Notes: generated from the letters alone by a model not told the origin. A DNA stretch of 34,795 nucleotides from Deltaproteobacteria bacterium (GCA_002748835.1 PDTL01000008.1:1-34795), one strand, 5' to 3'. Shown: positions 26,921 to 34,795, counted from the first letter of the stretch. Program-made: numbers and translations.

Positions 26921-26963
26921 CAAAAAACAGCGTGCAAAGAAAACGTCCGCCTTTGCACGCTGT
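26921..26963 (-). terminator. Rho-independent terminator of alaS (minus strand)
   Basis: ACAGCGTGCAAAG at 26927-26939 pairs perfectly over 13 bp with CTTTGCACGCTGT at 26951-26963. On the minus strand the hairpin is followed by a T-run (26922-26926 and beyond). It closes the pgpA-recA-alaS transcript. Confidence 0.9.
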
Positions 26964-26997
26964 GTGCGTGGTTACCGTTGGCGTCAATCGTGACCGG

Positions 26998-29655
26998 TCA
27001 TGATGTGGCGATTTCCGTGATCATGGCAGCAGCCGTTGCCAACGCGGCTTCCAGCCGTTCAGGTTTGCTGCCGCCCGCCTGGGCCATGTCCGGCCGGCCG
27101 CCTCCGCCTCCGCCGACTTTTTTTGCTGCGGCCTTGACAATGTTGCCGGCATGAAAGGTCGGGATCAGGTCTTTGGTCACAATGGCAATGAGCAGCGCCT
27201 TGCCGCCAGACGGCGCGCCGAGCACCACCACACCGGACTGAAGGCGATCCTTGAATTTATCCGCCAGATTCCTGAGTTCTGCCGGCGAGTCCACAGCGAC
27301 CACTTTCGTGACCATGGAGACGTTTCCGGCTGTGCGGATATCCTGATCCAGATCATCCAGAGACGCTGCTGCCCTGTCTGCTTTCAGGGCCTCGAGTTCT
27401 TTTTCAAGCTGTTTCTGGGTAGACAGGAGTTTTTCAATGCGTTCCGCCAGGCCGTGCGGCGCTTCTTTGACAAGCCCGGCTGCATCAGACAGCAGCGTTT
27501 CGGTTGCCTGAAGCTGGGAAATCGCCGGTGCCCCGGTCACCGCTTCGATGCGCCGAACACCGGCGGCAATGCTGGATTCACTGACAATCTTGAAAAGACC
27601 GATGTCGCCTGTGCGCGTTGCGTGCGTTCCCCCGCAAAACTCCATGCTGAACGGCGGCAGCGAGACCACACGGACCCAATCTCCGTATTTTTCACCAAAC
27701 AAGGCCGTTGCGCCGGATTGTGTGGCATCCTCAATGGACATCTCTTGTGTTTCAACCGCCACATTCATTCTCACCCGTTCGTTGACCCGGTGTTCGATGT
27801 GTTTCAGTTCTTCTGGCGTGACACTGGAAAAATGGGAAAAATCGAACCGGAGCCGTTCCGGTGTGACAAGGGAGCCCGCCTGTTTGACGTGGTCTCCGAG
27901 CACCTCCTGGAGAACCGCATGGAGAATATGGGTGGCGGTATGATTGCGTGCGGTGGCTACCCGGGCCTCCGTATCCACTGTCAGGGTGACGGTATCGCCG
28001 GTGGAAAAACGGCCGGAATCCACGGTTCCGCGATGGATGGTCAGCCCGTTGGGATCCTTCAGGGTGCCTGAAATCACGATCCGCGCTCCAGTATCCGCAT
28101 GGGTTATCTCGCCCGTGTCTCCCACCTGTCCGCCAGCTTCCGCATAAAACGGGGTTTTTCGGGTAACAATTTCCACGGCCTCGCCCGCAGCCACAGTGGT
28201 CCGCCCTTCCCCGCCCGATACCAGGAGAAGAATCTCCGATGTGCCCGTGGTGTGTTCATACCCGGTAAATACCGTTTCCACCCCCTGAGAGGTCAGGGCC
28301 TTGAACGCGGCAGCACTTTCGGAGAACGTCACCTTTCCTTTGGACTGTTCCCGCTGAGCGTCCATACAGGTTTCAAATCCATCCATATCCATTTGGATGT
28401 CGGATCCCGCAGTTATGTCCTGAATAATATCCACGGGAAATCCAAAGGTGTCATAGAGCTTGAAGATCACTTCCCCGGGGATTTTTTTCTGTTTCTCCGC
28501 ACGGAGCGTGCCAAGTGTTTCATTCAGCAGTTTCAGTCCATGGTCCAGGGTTTCGGAGAACCGATGTTCCTCGTTAGTGATCACGTTGACAATAAAGTGT
28601 TCTGATGCCTTTAACTCCGGATAGGCGTCGGCCATGATGTCCATCACCACCTTGGCCGTAACATCAAGAAAGGGCTTGTCAAGACCGAGATGGCGGCCGT
28701 ACCGGATGGCCCGCCGCATGATTCGCCGCAGCACATAGCCTTTCCCGTCATTGGATGGTAGCACCCCGTCAGCAATGAGAAAGGTCGTGGCCCGGCTATG
28801 ATCGGCGATCACCTTCATGGCCACATCGACCTTGGGATCACTACCCAGTTTTTTTCCGGTCAGGACTTCGAGCTGTTTCATGATGGGCATGAACAGGTCG
28901 GTTTCGTAGTTGGTCGGTGCATTCTGAATAACCGAAACAATCCGCTCAAGCCCCATACCCGTATCAATGCTCGGTTTGGGAAGCGGCGTCATGGAGCCGG
29001 TCTCATCGCGGTAATACTGCATGAACACGAGATTCCAGATCTCAAGATATCGGTCACACTCGCATCCCACCGCACAATCCGGACGATCACACCCAAATTC
29101 AGGACCGCGGTCGATATGAATTTCACTACAGGGTCCGCATGGTCCCGTATCGCCCATGGCCCAGAAATTGTCGTCTTCGCCCAGCCGGACAATGCGGGAT
29201 TCAGGCACGCCCTGCTCATCCCGCCACAGGTTATATGCCTCATCATCGTCCTGATAGACAGACACCCAGAGTTTATCTTTCGGCAGTCCGTACCCGTTGG
29301 TCAGAAGATCCCACGCAAAGGCAATGGCCCGAGATTTAAAGTAATCACCGAACGAAAAATTTCCGAGCATTTCAAAGAAGGTATGATGGCGTGCCGTGTA
29401 ACCGACGTTGTCCAGATCGTTGTGCTTGCCGCCAGCCCGGACGCATTTCTGGGACGTGACCGCTGTGGTATATGCCCGTTTGTCCTCGCCCATAAATACC
29501 CGCTTGAACTGGACCATCCCGGCATTGGTAAAGAGCAGGGTCGGATCATCCTGCGGAACAAGAGACGAACTGCGGACATGCTGATGCTGGTGCTTTGTAA
29601 AATACTCGATAAAAAGGTGCCGCGCTTCATTGGCGGTCATGGCGTTTACCGTCAT
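26998..29655 (-). CDS. alaS: Alanine-tRNA ligase
   Basis: An 885-residue alanyl-tRNA synthetase of full bacterial length. It has the class II catalytic core at the N-terminus (LFIEYFTKHQHQHVRSSSL), an editing domain with the zinc ligands HTATHILH and CGGTHATRTGD, and a C-Ala domain ending in the glycine-rich VGGGGGGRPDMAQAGG. It charges tRNA-Ala and clears mischarged Ser and Gly. AGAGGATTT precedes the ATG. It follows recA by 14 bases, the common recA-alaS pairing, but without recX between them. Confidence 0.98.
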   Translation of the reverse strand: MTVNAMTANEARHLFIEYFTKHQHQHVRSSSLVPQDDPTLLFTNAGMVQFKRVFMGEDKRAYTTAVTSQKCVRAGGKHNDLDNVGYTARHHTFFEMLGNFSFGDYFKSRAIAFAWDLLTNGYGLPKDKLWVSVYQDDDEAYNLWRDEQGVPESRIVRLGEDDNFWAMGDTGPCGPCSEIHIDRGPEFGCDRPDCAVGCECDRYLEIWNLVFMQYYRDETGSMTPLPKPSIDTGMGLERIVSVIQNAPTNYETDLFMPIMKQLEVLTGKKLGSDPKVDVAMKVIADHSRATTFLIADGVLPSNDGKGYVLRRIMRRAIRYGRHLGLDKPFLDVTAKVVMDIMADAYPELKASEHFIVNVITNEEHRFSETLDHGLKLLNETLGTLRAEKQKKIPGEVIFKLYDTFGFPVDIIQDITAGSDIQMDMDGFETCMDAQREQSKGKVTFSESAAAFKALTSQGVETVFTGYEHTTGTSEILLLVSGGEGRTTVAAGEAVEIVTRKTPFYAEAGGQVGDTGEITHADTGARIVISGTLKDPNGLTIHRGTVDSGRFSTGDTVTLTVDTEARVATARNHTATHILHAVLQEVLGDHVKQAGSLVTPERLRFDFSHFSSVTPEELKHIEHRVNERVRMNVAVETQEMSIEDATQSGATALFGEKYGDWVRVVSLPPFSMEFCGGTHATRTGDIGLFKIVSESSIAAGVRRIEAVTGAPAISQLQATETLLSDAAGLVKEAPHGLAERIEKLLSTQKQLEKELEALKADRAAASLDDLDQDIRTAGNVSMVTKVVAVDSPAELRNLADKFKDRLQSGVVVLGAPSGGKALLIAIVTKDLIPTFHAGNIVKAAAKKVGGGGGGRPDMAQAGGSKPERLEAALATAAAMITEIATS

Positions 29656-29669
29656 AAATCCTCTGTTTG

Positions 29670-30752
29670 TTATGCGTCAGAAAGGGTTATCTGTTCTTTA
29701 TCGGTGTGTTTTCCTTTGCCATCACCGGCAGCCGCTGAATGTGCATGATCAGGATCTGGTGCCAGGCCCAGGGCTTCTCTGACCCGGGAAAGGATCTCCG
29801 TGAACACCACCGGATGATCTTTCAGGTATTGTTTGGCGTTTTCCCGGCCCTGGCCGATGCGTTCTCCGGAATAGGCGTACCAGGCACCACTTTTGTCAAC
29901 AATCCCCTTGTCAACGCCCATATCCAGCAGATCACCGGTCAGAGAAATGCCCTCGCCGTACATGATATCGAACTCCGCTTCCCGGAACGGCGGGGCCAGC
30001 TTGTTTTTCACCACTTTGACCTTGGTCCGGTTTCCCATGGTTTCAGAACCATCCTTGATGGCGGCAGACCGCCGGACTTCGAGGCGTACGGATGCATAGA
30101 ACTTGAGCGCGTTACCGCCGGTAGTGGTTTCCGGATTACCGAACACCACACCGATTTTCATTCGGATCTGATTGATGAAAATGAGAACCGTACCTGTTTT
30201 TCCAATGGTGCCGGTCAGTTTCCGCAGGGCCTGGGACATGAGGCGGGCCTGTAGCCCCATGTGCGAGTCGCCCATCTCGCCTTCAATTTCAGCCCGAGGA
30301 ACAAGCGCGGCCACCGAGTCAATAATAATAATGTCAATGGCGCCGCTGCGCACCAGCATATCGGCAATTTCAAGGGCCTGTTCACCGGTATCGGGCTGGG
30401 ACACGAGCAGCTCATCACAATTGACACCCAGACGCCGGGCATAGGAGACATCCAGCGCGTGTTCCGCATCAATAAAGGCGGCAACCCCTCCTTTTTTCTG
30501 GGCCTCTGCAACGGCATGGAGTGCCAGTGTGGTTTTACCCGAAGACTCGGGCCCGTATATCTCGATCACCCGGCCCTTGGGCAGGCCGCCGACGCCCAGC
30601 GCCCGGTCCAGTGCAAGGGATCCAGTCGAAACAACGGGTACATTCTGGGCTTCCACGCTGCCCAGTTTCATGATCGCCCCTTTGCCATACTGGCGTTCGA
30701 TCTGCGTCAGGGCATTCTGAATCGCTGCGGACTTGTCGTCGTTTTTCATCAC
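29670..30752 (-). CDS. recA: RecA recombinase
   Basis: A 360-residue RecA. Walker A is GPESSGKT at 67-74; the core segment [25 protein letters not shown] holds Walker B, and loop L2 region has [21 protein letters not shown], both family hallmarks. It forms filaments on single-stranded DNA for strand exchange and triggers LexA self-cleavage. The start is GTG at 30752, with AAGGAG nine bases upstream, or the ATG right after. It lies 27 bases after pgpA and directly before alaS, and no SOS-box-like palindrome is seen in the short upstream gap, so control is likely from the promoter before pgpA. Confidence 0.98.
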   Translation of the reverse strand: MMKNDDKSAAIQNALTQIERQYGKGAIMKLGSVEAQNVPVVSTGSLALDRALGVGGLPKGRVIEIYGPESSGKTTLALHAVAEAQKKGGVAAFIDAEHALDVSYARRLGVNCDELLVSQPDTGEQALEIADMLVRSGAIDIIIIDSVAALVPRAEIEGEMGDSHMGLQARLMSQALRKLTGTIGKTGTVLIFINQIRMKIGVVFGNPETTTGGNALKFYASVRLEVRRSAAIKDGSETMGNRTKVKVVKNKLAPPFREAEFDIMYGEGISLTGDLLDMGVDKGIVDKSGAWYAYSGERIGQGRENAKQYLKDHPVVFTEILSRVREALGLAPDPDHAHSAAAGDGKGKHTDKEQITLSDA

Positions 30753-30779
30753 TAGGGCTTTCTCCTTATATATAGCAGG

Positions 30780-31238
30780 TCAAAACAATAGAATCAGGTG
30801 CAGAGTCAGATTGGCCATGATACCCGCCGCAATATCATCCAGCACAATGCCGGTGCCGCCAGAAAACCGTTTTTCAAGAAAACCGGCGGGAAACGGTTTA
30901 AAGACATCAAATACGCGGAACAGCAGAAATCCGATGACCACCCCGCTGACGGAAAATGATATGCCTGAAAGCGTGATCACCATGCCTGCAATTTCATCAA
31001 TGACAACGCACCCGGGGTCTTTCATATCCATTTGCAGGGCCATTTCATCTGCTGACCAGATGGCCAGAATGATCAGTCCGGCGACTGCCGCTGCATAAAA
31101 CGGCCCCAGCGTCCAGGTAAAAAGCGCCCAGATCGGGATGCCGACCAGGGAGCCAGCCGTGCCCGGCGCCACGGGTGCGTATCCGCTAAAGGCCCCGGTT
31201 GCGATACATTCAATGACCTGATCTTTATTCATCATCAT
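30780..31238 (-). CDS. pgpA: Phosphatidylglycerophosphatase A
   Basis: A 152-residue PgpA, an integral inner-membrane phosphatase that turns phosphatidylglycerophosphate into phosphatidylglycerol. The family motifs are GTAGSLVGIPIWAL near the N-terminus and the acidic block VVIDEIAGMVITL in the middle; several hydrophobic segments span the protein, with the last near the C-terminus. Three tandem Met codons begin it. It is the first gene before recA and alaS. No good ribosome site is seen; TTGACA about 25 bases upstream on the minus strand might be a -35 element, but the matching -10 (TAAAAC) would leave almost no leader. Confidence 0.92.
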   Translation of the reverse strand: MMMNKDQVIECIATGAFSGYAPVAPGTAGSLVGIPIWALFTWTLGPFYAAAVAGLIILAIWSADEMALQMDMKDPGCVVIDEIAGMVITLSGISFSVSGVVIGFLLFRVFDVFKPFPAGFLEKRFSGGTGIVLDDIAAGIMANLTLHLILLF

Positions 31239-31344
31239 GGGGTTTTACTGTTCCTGACCAGGGTTTGTCAAGCTCCCTTGGCAGCGGTCAGGCTATTTGC
31301 CAGTGAAGGTCACGTCAACCCCTGATGATCGATGGTCATCGGGT

Positions 31345-32487
31345 TCAGGCGTGTGCATGCAGGTCGATCATGGCAAGCACCAACTCTGCGGTCTCAATCA
31401 TATTTTTTAAGGAAACCGTCTCATGGGTGGTATGGACATCGGTCATACCGGTACCGATAACGCCGGCCATGATCCCGTTTGACAGCAAGATATTTGCATC
31501 CGAACCCCCTCCGATTGTTTTCGCGGCCATCGTCCGGCCGAGTCTGGCCGCTGCTCTGCGGGCCAGGACCACAACCGGATCATCTTCCGGGATATGGGTC
31601 TGGGGAAAATCAGTTTCCACGTGAACCGTCACCCGGGGCCGTGTCGAATCACCTTTGCAGTGGGCACTTGCCTCTGCGGCAGCGGATTCAAATGCAGACA
31701 CCATCGTGTTTGTCACCCTGTCAAGCATTTCCGGGTCGTGACTCCGAATCTCGCCTTCGAGAATCACCGTATCCGGTATGATATTGGTCGCTTCACCCCC
31801 TCGGATGGTACCGATATTACACGTTGTCACCGCATCGATTCTGCCCAGCTTCAGTTTAGAGATCGCAGTGGCTGCGATGGCAATGGCGTTGACCCCTTTT
31901 TCCGGTTCGGCACCGGCATGCGCCGATTTTCCGTGCACCGTGATGGTCAGATGATTGGCACCGGGTGCCCGGGTAACGATCCCGTCGGTTTCCGTGGAGT
32001 CGAGCACATACCCCATGCGGGATTCTATCTGTGAAAGATCAAGATGTTTAGCGCCCTGAAGCCCGATTTCCTCACAGACCGTCAGAATCAGCTCCAGAGG
32101 GCCGCAGGGAAGCTGATGCGCTTCAATGACGCGCAACACTTCGATCATAATGGCAATCGCGCTTTTATCATCAGCACCGAGAATGGTCTCCCCTTTGCTG
32201 CTGAACACACCGTTTTCAAGCACCGGTTCAATCCCCCTGCCCGGCTCCACCGTGTCCATGTGTCCACTGAAAAACAGTGGCGGTACAGCCCGGTTTCCCG
32301 GATAACGGGCGATCATATTCCCCACATTGCTGCCTGTGTATGTATGGGCATCGTCAAATCGAACTTGGCAGTTCAGGGATTCCAGGATGGGGACCAGATA
32401 ATCGGCCACCTGTTTTTCTTCTTTTGAAACACTGTCGATACGGACCAGCGCCAGAAAGGTATCGGCCAGTCGCTTCGGGTTGATCAC
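31345..32487 (-). CDS. M20/M42-family PepT-like peptidase
   Basis: A 380-residue co-catalytic metallopeptidase of the PepT-like group. Metal ligands are seen as GHMDTV, GADDKSAIA, VCEEIGLQG, VLDSTE and the C-terminal His in DVHTTHE; the lid domain holds HLTITVHGKSAHAG. Family members are zinc aminopeptidases or dipeptidases of the cytosol. The start is GTG at 32487, overlapping the cheX stop as GTGA, so the pair is translationally coupled despite unrelated roles. Substrate is not predictable. Confidence 0.92.
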   Translation of the reverse strand: MINPKRLADTFLALVRIDSVSKEEKQVADYLVPILESLNCQVRFDDAHTYTGSNVGNMIARYPGNRAVPPLFFSGHMDTVEPGRGIEPVLENGVFSSKGETILGADDKSAIAIMIEVLRVIEAHQLPCGPLELILTVCEEIGLQGAKHLDLSQIESRMGYVLDSTETDGIVTRAPGANHLTITVHGKSAHAGAEPEKGVNAIAIAATAISKLKLGRIDAVTTCNIGTIRGGEATNIIPDTVILEGEIRSHDPEMLDRVTNTMVSAFESAAAEASAHCKGDSTRPRVTVHVETDFPQTHIPEDDPVVVLARRAAARLGRTMAAKTIGGGSDANILLSNGIMAGVIGTGMTDVHTTHETVSLKNMIETAELVLAMIDLHAHA

Positions 32488-32960
32488 GCTGATGCCTCCT
32501 TCTTGAAGCAGAACTCCAGCTCAAACGGCCCGAACGGTGTTGAAAATGGAACGGCCAATACCGGGTAATCGCCTATATGGGGAATGCTGTGCGATGCGGT
32601 CATGAGCACAGACTGGAGTTCTGACTTGAGTTCCGGATGCGTTTCCCCGATTTTCAGGTTGGCCTGTCCGCAAATCATATTGACGATTTCACCGACTGCA
32701 TCCCTTATTTCATCATCGAGTTCCGTCATTTCTTCACCGAACATGGCAGAGACAATATTTAAAATCGCAGATGTGGTAAACGAGAGAGACACTGTGGCCG
32801 CCATGCTGCCGGATACCCGGATGAGGCCAGATACATCTCCGGCGGCCAGGGCGCCGTTTTTTTTATGATAGGCTGTTTCGGGTGTAAACGTTAACGCGGC
32901 GGTTGTCTCAAGCGTATTGAGCGTCGCTTCGATAAACGGATTGACCAGATTGACATCCAT
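32484..32960 (-). CDS. cheX: CheX-type chemotaxis phosphatase domain protein
   Basis: A 158-residue protein of the CheC/CheX/FliY family. The phosphatase helix reads EIRDAVGEIVNMICG and keeps the ExxN pair that removes phosphate from CheY-P. The N-terminal opening DVNLVNPFIEATLNTLETTA is typical of CheX. It is not in a chemotaxis operon here; it overlaps a peptidase gene by four bases. It may act on a stand-alone response regulator, possibly one like that at 33607, though that link is only by closeness. AGAGAGGG precedes the ATG. Confidence 0.88.
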   Translation of the reverse strand: MDVNLVNPFIEATLNTLETTAALTFTPETAYHKKNGALAAGDVSGLIRVSGSMAATVSLSFTTSAILNIVSAMFGEEMTELDDEIRDAVGEIVNMICGQANLKIGETHPELKSELQSVLMTASHSIPHIGDYPVLAVPFSTPFGPFELEFCFKKEASA

Positions 32961-33068
32961 CTAAACCCTCTCTTTTTATTGCACGTGGAACGATGACTCA
33001 GTATATCCTTTGAGTATACATGATTCATCAACAATCAAGAAGCCAAAAGAACGATTAAGGAGTACGCC

Positions 33069-33449
33069 ATGAAAAAAATTGTTAAAACTGATGCCGCACC
33101 GGCTGCCATCGGTGCGTACAGCCAGGCTGTCATCAGCCATCCCTTTCTGTTCATATCCGGTCAGATAGGAATTTCACCAGACACCGGTAAGCTCGTGGAT
33201 GGGGGCGTTGAAGCCCAGGTGAGGCAGGCACTTTGCAACCTTGAAGCAATACTCACAGCAGGCGGTGCTCATAGTGGTGCCGTGGTGAAAACGACAATTT
33301 TTTTAACTGACATTGATGATTTTCCGATTGTAAACAAATCTTATCTATCTGTTTTTAAAGAAGATCCTCCATCAAGAAGTACTGTCCAGGTTGCGGCATT
33401 ACCCCTGGGCGCGGCGGTTGAGATTGAAGCGATTGCCGCCGTTGACTGA
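33069..33449 (+). CDS. ridA: RidA-family enamine/imine deaminase
   Basis: A 126-residue RidA (YjgF/YER057c/UK114) protein of standard length. It hydrolyses reactive enamines and imines such as 2-aminoacrylate from PLP enzymes. The opening AAPAAIGAYSQAV, the middle phrase LFISGQIGISPDTG and the Arg of PPSRSTVQVAALP, which holds the substrate carboxylate, are all present. TAAGGAGTACGCC precedes the ATG. It is divergent from cheX and is followed by 118 bases of spacer. Confidence 0.95.
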   Translation: MKKIVKTDAAPAAIGAYSQAVISHPFLFISGQIGISPDTGKLVDGGVEAQVRQALCNLEAILTAGGAHSGAVVKTTIFLTDIDDFPIVNKSYLSVFKEDPPSRSTVQVAALPLGAAVEIEAIAAVD

Positions 33450-33475
33450 TCCTCAAAACACGTCAATTTAGCAAG

Positions 33476-33574
33476 GTGCAGACTGATGCCGGCCGATTGT
33501 TAACGTCGAAAGGAAAATTCATCCTGTTGGCTGCTGTTTTTCTGTTGACAGGTTGTATTTATAATGTATGTTAA
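33476..33574 (+). CDS. Tiny lipoprotein-like ORF (32 residues), possibly a remnant
   Basis: An open frame from GTG at 33476, with AAGG just before it, encodes a basic stretch (TSKGKF), a hydrophobic run (ILLAAVFLL) and the lipobox LTGC, then IYNVC and a stop. That is a complete lipoprotein signal with almost nothing after it. It could be a very small lipoprotein, or the start of a larger gene whose rest has been lost. Internal TTG codons are other possible starts. Its stop overlaps the extended start of the response regulator. Confidence 0.4.
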   Translation: MQTDAGRLLTSKGKFILLAAVFLLTGCIYNVC

Positions 33575-33606
33575 AACTATTTGGAATATCGTTAATGGAA
33601 TTTAAC

Positions 33607-34722
33607 ATGAAGCCCAAATCTATTTTACTGATTGAAGATGAAAAAGACCTTCTCTCCAGCCTTGAAGGCACTGTAAGGGAGTTAGCCGCCCAAATTTTCA
33701 CGGCCACCACTGCCGAACATGCCATGGCCTTGCTTGATGAACATCCGATCAACCTGATTATCATTGATATTGACACCATCCATGAGAAAGGCATCATAGA
33801 CTTTGTCAATGCGCTCCACAACCGAAACAGACGCTTGACTATTATTGTGATATCCGCCTATGGGTCCCCCCGCTCGCTTCGAGAACAGGCACTTGCGGCG
33901 GGTGCTGTTGGATATATTGAGAAACCGTTTGATCCTGAGGATTTTAATGCCTTGGTGCAACAATATCTCGCCCCACAGGGATTTAATGGCGTCGGGGTGC
34001 ACGGCATGAATCTTTTTGATCTTCTTCAGTTCATTGAAATGGATAACAAATCTATCTTGCTCAAAGTACGTAACAATCATGCAGATGAGGGAAAACTCTA
34101 TTTTGATAAAGGAATGCTCGTACATGCAACGATGAAAGAAAAGGCCGGAAAAGAAGCGTGTTATGAAGTGATGGCATGGGAAGAGGGAAATATCACCTCG
34201 TTACAACTACCCACAGAGTTTCCGACCACCGTTTTCGATCCTGCCTCCTTTCTGATGCTGGAGGCGATGCGCATCAAAGATGAACAGGAAAACGATCTAA
34301 CACACGTGTTCGAAAATTCAGCAGAGCACCCCACCGCTACAAAAGCGGTGGGGTGCTCTGCTGATACCTCCGCTAAACCCGAAAAAAAAAGAGTGAACCG
34401 TATCTCCGAAAAAACAACAGCCGATTCTGCTTTCACTGGAACATCTGTTCCGTCATCATTTACTCTATCAAAGGAAACCATAATGACACTTCAGCAAATT
34501 CAAGAACAATTCAAATCCGAAATTCAAGGCTTTATCTCAGGGGTTGTGGTAGATACGGAACAATCCCTCCTCCTTGCAGGAACCTCTGCGGATCCGTCGT
34601 TTGATACGTCGGTTCCTGTCGGCTTTTTCAATGAAGTCGTTCGGACGACAAATAGTGCCCTTGATGTTACCAACTGGGGTATGCCAGAGGATATACTTAG
34701 TATCTGTCCAAAAATAACTTGA
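33607..34722 (+). CDS. Response regulator with DUF4388 and a truncated Roadblock-like domain
   Basis: About 371 residues from the preferred ATG at 33607; ATGs at 33568 and 33595 would lengthen it slightly, but KSILLIEDEKD is the normal receiver opening. The receiver domain (about 1-120) keeps the acidic pair EDE, the phosphoryl Asp in LIIIDID, the Ser in VISAYG and the Lys in YIEKPF. A DUF4388 (PATAN-like) domain follows (about 130-230, MNLFDLLQFIEMDNKSILL). A charged linker carries a palindrome. The last part, LQQIQEQFKSEIQGFISGVVV, begins like a Roadblock/LC7 domain, but the frame ends at ILSICPKIT, short of the domain's usual length, where IS-like sequence starts. Confidence 0.82.
   Translation: MKPKSILLIEDEKDLLSSLEGTVRELAAQIFTATTAEHAMALLDEHPINLIIIDIDTIHEKGIIDFVNALHNRNRRLTIIVISAYGSPRSLREQALAAGAVGYIEKPFDPEDFNALVQQYLAPQGFNGVGVHGMNLFDLLQFIEMDNKSILLKVRNNHADEGKLYFDKGMLVHATMKEKAGKEACYEVMAWEEGNITSLQLPTEFPTTVFDPASFLMLEAMRIKDEQENDLTHVFENSAEHPTATKAVGCSADTSAKPEKKRVNRISEKTTADSAFTGTSVPSSFTLSKETIMTLQQIQEQFKSEIQGFISGVVVDTEQSLLLAGTSADPSFDTSVPVGFFNEVVRTTNSALDVTNWGMPEDILSICPKIT
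34318..34364. repeat. Perfect 21-bp inverted repeat within the response regulator
   Basis: The arm 34318-34338, beginning TCAGCAGAGCACCCC, is exactly repeated as its reverse complement at 34344-34364 around the 5-base loop ACAAA. It is GC-rich, unlike the AT-rich codons around it, and stays in frame, encoding SAEHPTA and AVGCSAD on either side. It looks like an inserted REP- or transposon-type palindrome. Confidence 0.9.
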
Positions 34723-34795
34723 ACAAATAGGCATAATAAGTTATATTTTCTGCATGTCTATAGAGAACGAAAAGATAGTACGAGAAAAATTCACG
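34693..34795 (+). mobile_element. Probable left end of an insertion sequence, running off the window
   Basis: After the codons for EDIL in the response regulator, the sequence turns AT-rich with TGTCCAAAAATAACTTGAAC, breaks the Roadblock-like domain, and leads in about 60 bases to a new ATG. This layout fits an IS end followed by its transposase gene. The exact junction, inverted repeat and target duplication cannot be set without the right end, which lies outside the window. Confidence 0.5.
34754..34795 (+). CDS. Start of a possible transposase gene (partial)
   Basis: The first 14 codons from the ATG at 34754 read MSIENEKIVREKFT, cut by the window edge. The pattern of a short charged lead and an I(V/R)xxF(T/E) helix resembles the opening of ISAzo13-family transposases. 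Fourteen residues are too few to be sure; the call rests mainly on its place after the broken domain. Confidence 0.35.
   Translation, partial: MSIENEKIVREKFT

Noticed and set aside
27151..28071. A 306-codon plus-strand open frame over alaS
   Set aside because: It is the shadow of alaS in another frame; the product is Cys/His/Arg-rich without recognisable domains.
28798..29748. A 316-codon plus-strand open frame over the alaS start and recA end
   Set aside because: It spans two well-supported minus-strand genes and has no domain pattern or ribosome site.
31280..31315. TTGACA with TAAAAC on the minus strand as a pgpA promoter
   Set aside because: The -10 match is poor and would leave only a few bases before the start codon.

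Overview
The window looks like chromosomal DNA of a Gram-negative, probably anaerobic bacterium of the Desulfobacterota (Deltaproteobacteria), most likely near Desulfobacteraceae. This is inferred from the flavour of the proteins and the gene order: a complete aerotolerance-type bat operon, an xseA-xseB-ispA-dxs-tlyA cluster, pgpA-recA-alaS, a CheX-type phosphatase, and a response regulator with DUF4388 and Roadblock-like parts. Base composition is moderate GC in genes and AT-rich between them. I see no tRNA, rRNA or CRISPR array.

Layout. 1-1073: an SDR oxidoreductase on the minus strand and a divergent spacer. 1074-2849: an SLC13-type permease with two internal RCK_C domains. 2850-3360: a long spacer ending in a good sigma70 promoter. 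3361-11314: the bat operon, moxR, DUF58, a small membrane partner, batA, a batB-batC fusion, batD and batE; batE is broken by a one-base frameshift. 11722-12762: cspA with a terminator, convergent with a Crp/Fnr regulator. 12958-15725: a stand-alone FabH-like ketoacyl synthase convergent with pgi across a bidirectional terminator. 15967-18361: hemC, a gene remnant, a PilZ protein and an HU protein, all minus strand. 18792-19457: a DUF374 acyltransferase. 19480-25159: a minus-strand operon for exonuclease VII, isoprenoid precursor synthesis (ispA, dxs), tlyA and probably one small unknown gene. 25247-26893: an Rpn-family nuclease, an IS66-like transposase remnant and a small conserved gene. 26921-31238: pgpA-recA-alaS with a clear terminator. 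31345-32960: a PepT-like peptidase overlapping a cheX gene. 33069-34795: ridA, a tiny lipoprotein-like ORF, then a response regulator that holds a perfect 21-bp hairpin in its linker and whose C-terminal domain is cut short where an insertion sequence appears to begin.

How the genes work together. Most of the window is housekeeping: envelope stress or tolerance (bat), recombination and translation (recA, alaS), DNA end processing (xseAB), isoprenoids (dxs, ispA), heme (hemC) and sugar phosphate metabolism (pgi). The accessory signal is genome decay and mobile DNA: the frameshifted batE, a B12/radical-SAM-like N-terminal remnant beside hemC, the IS66 C-terminal remnant next to an Rpn nuclease, and the response regulator with an embedded palindrome and an IS-like end at the right edge. 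I did not find a convincing new multi-gene system. The strongest leads are the hairpin-bearing, truncated response regulator and the broken batE.
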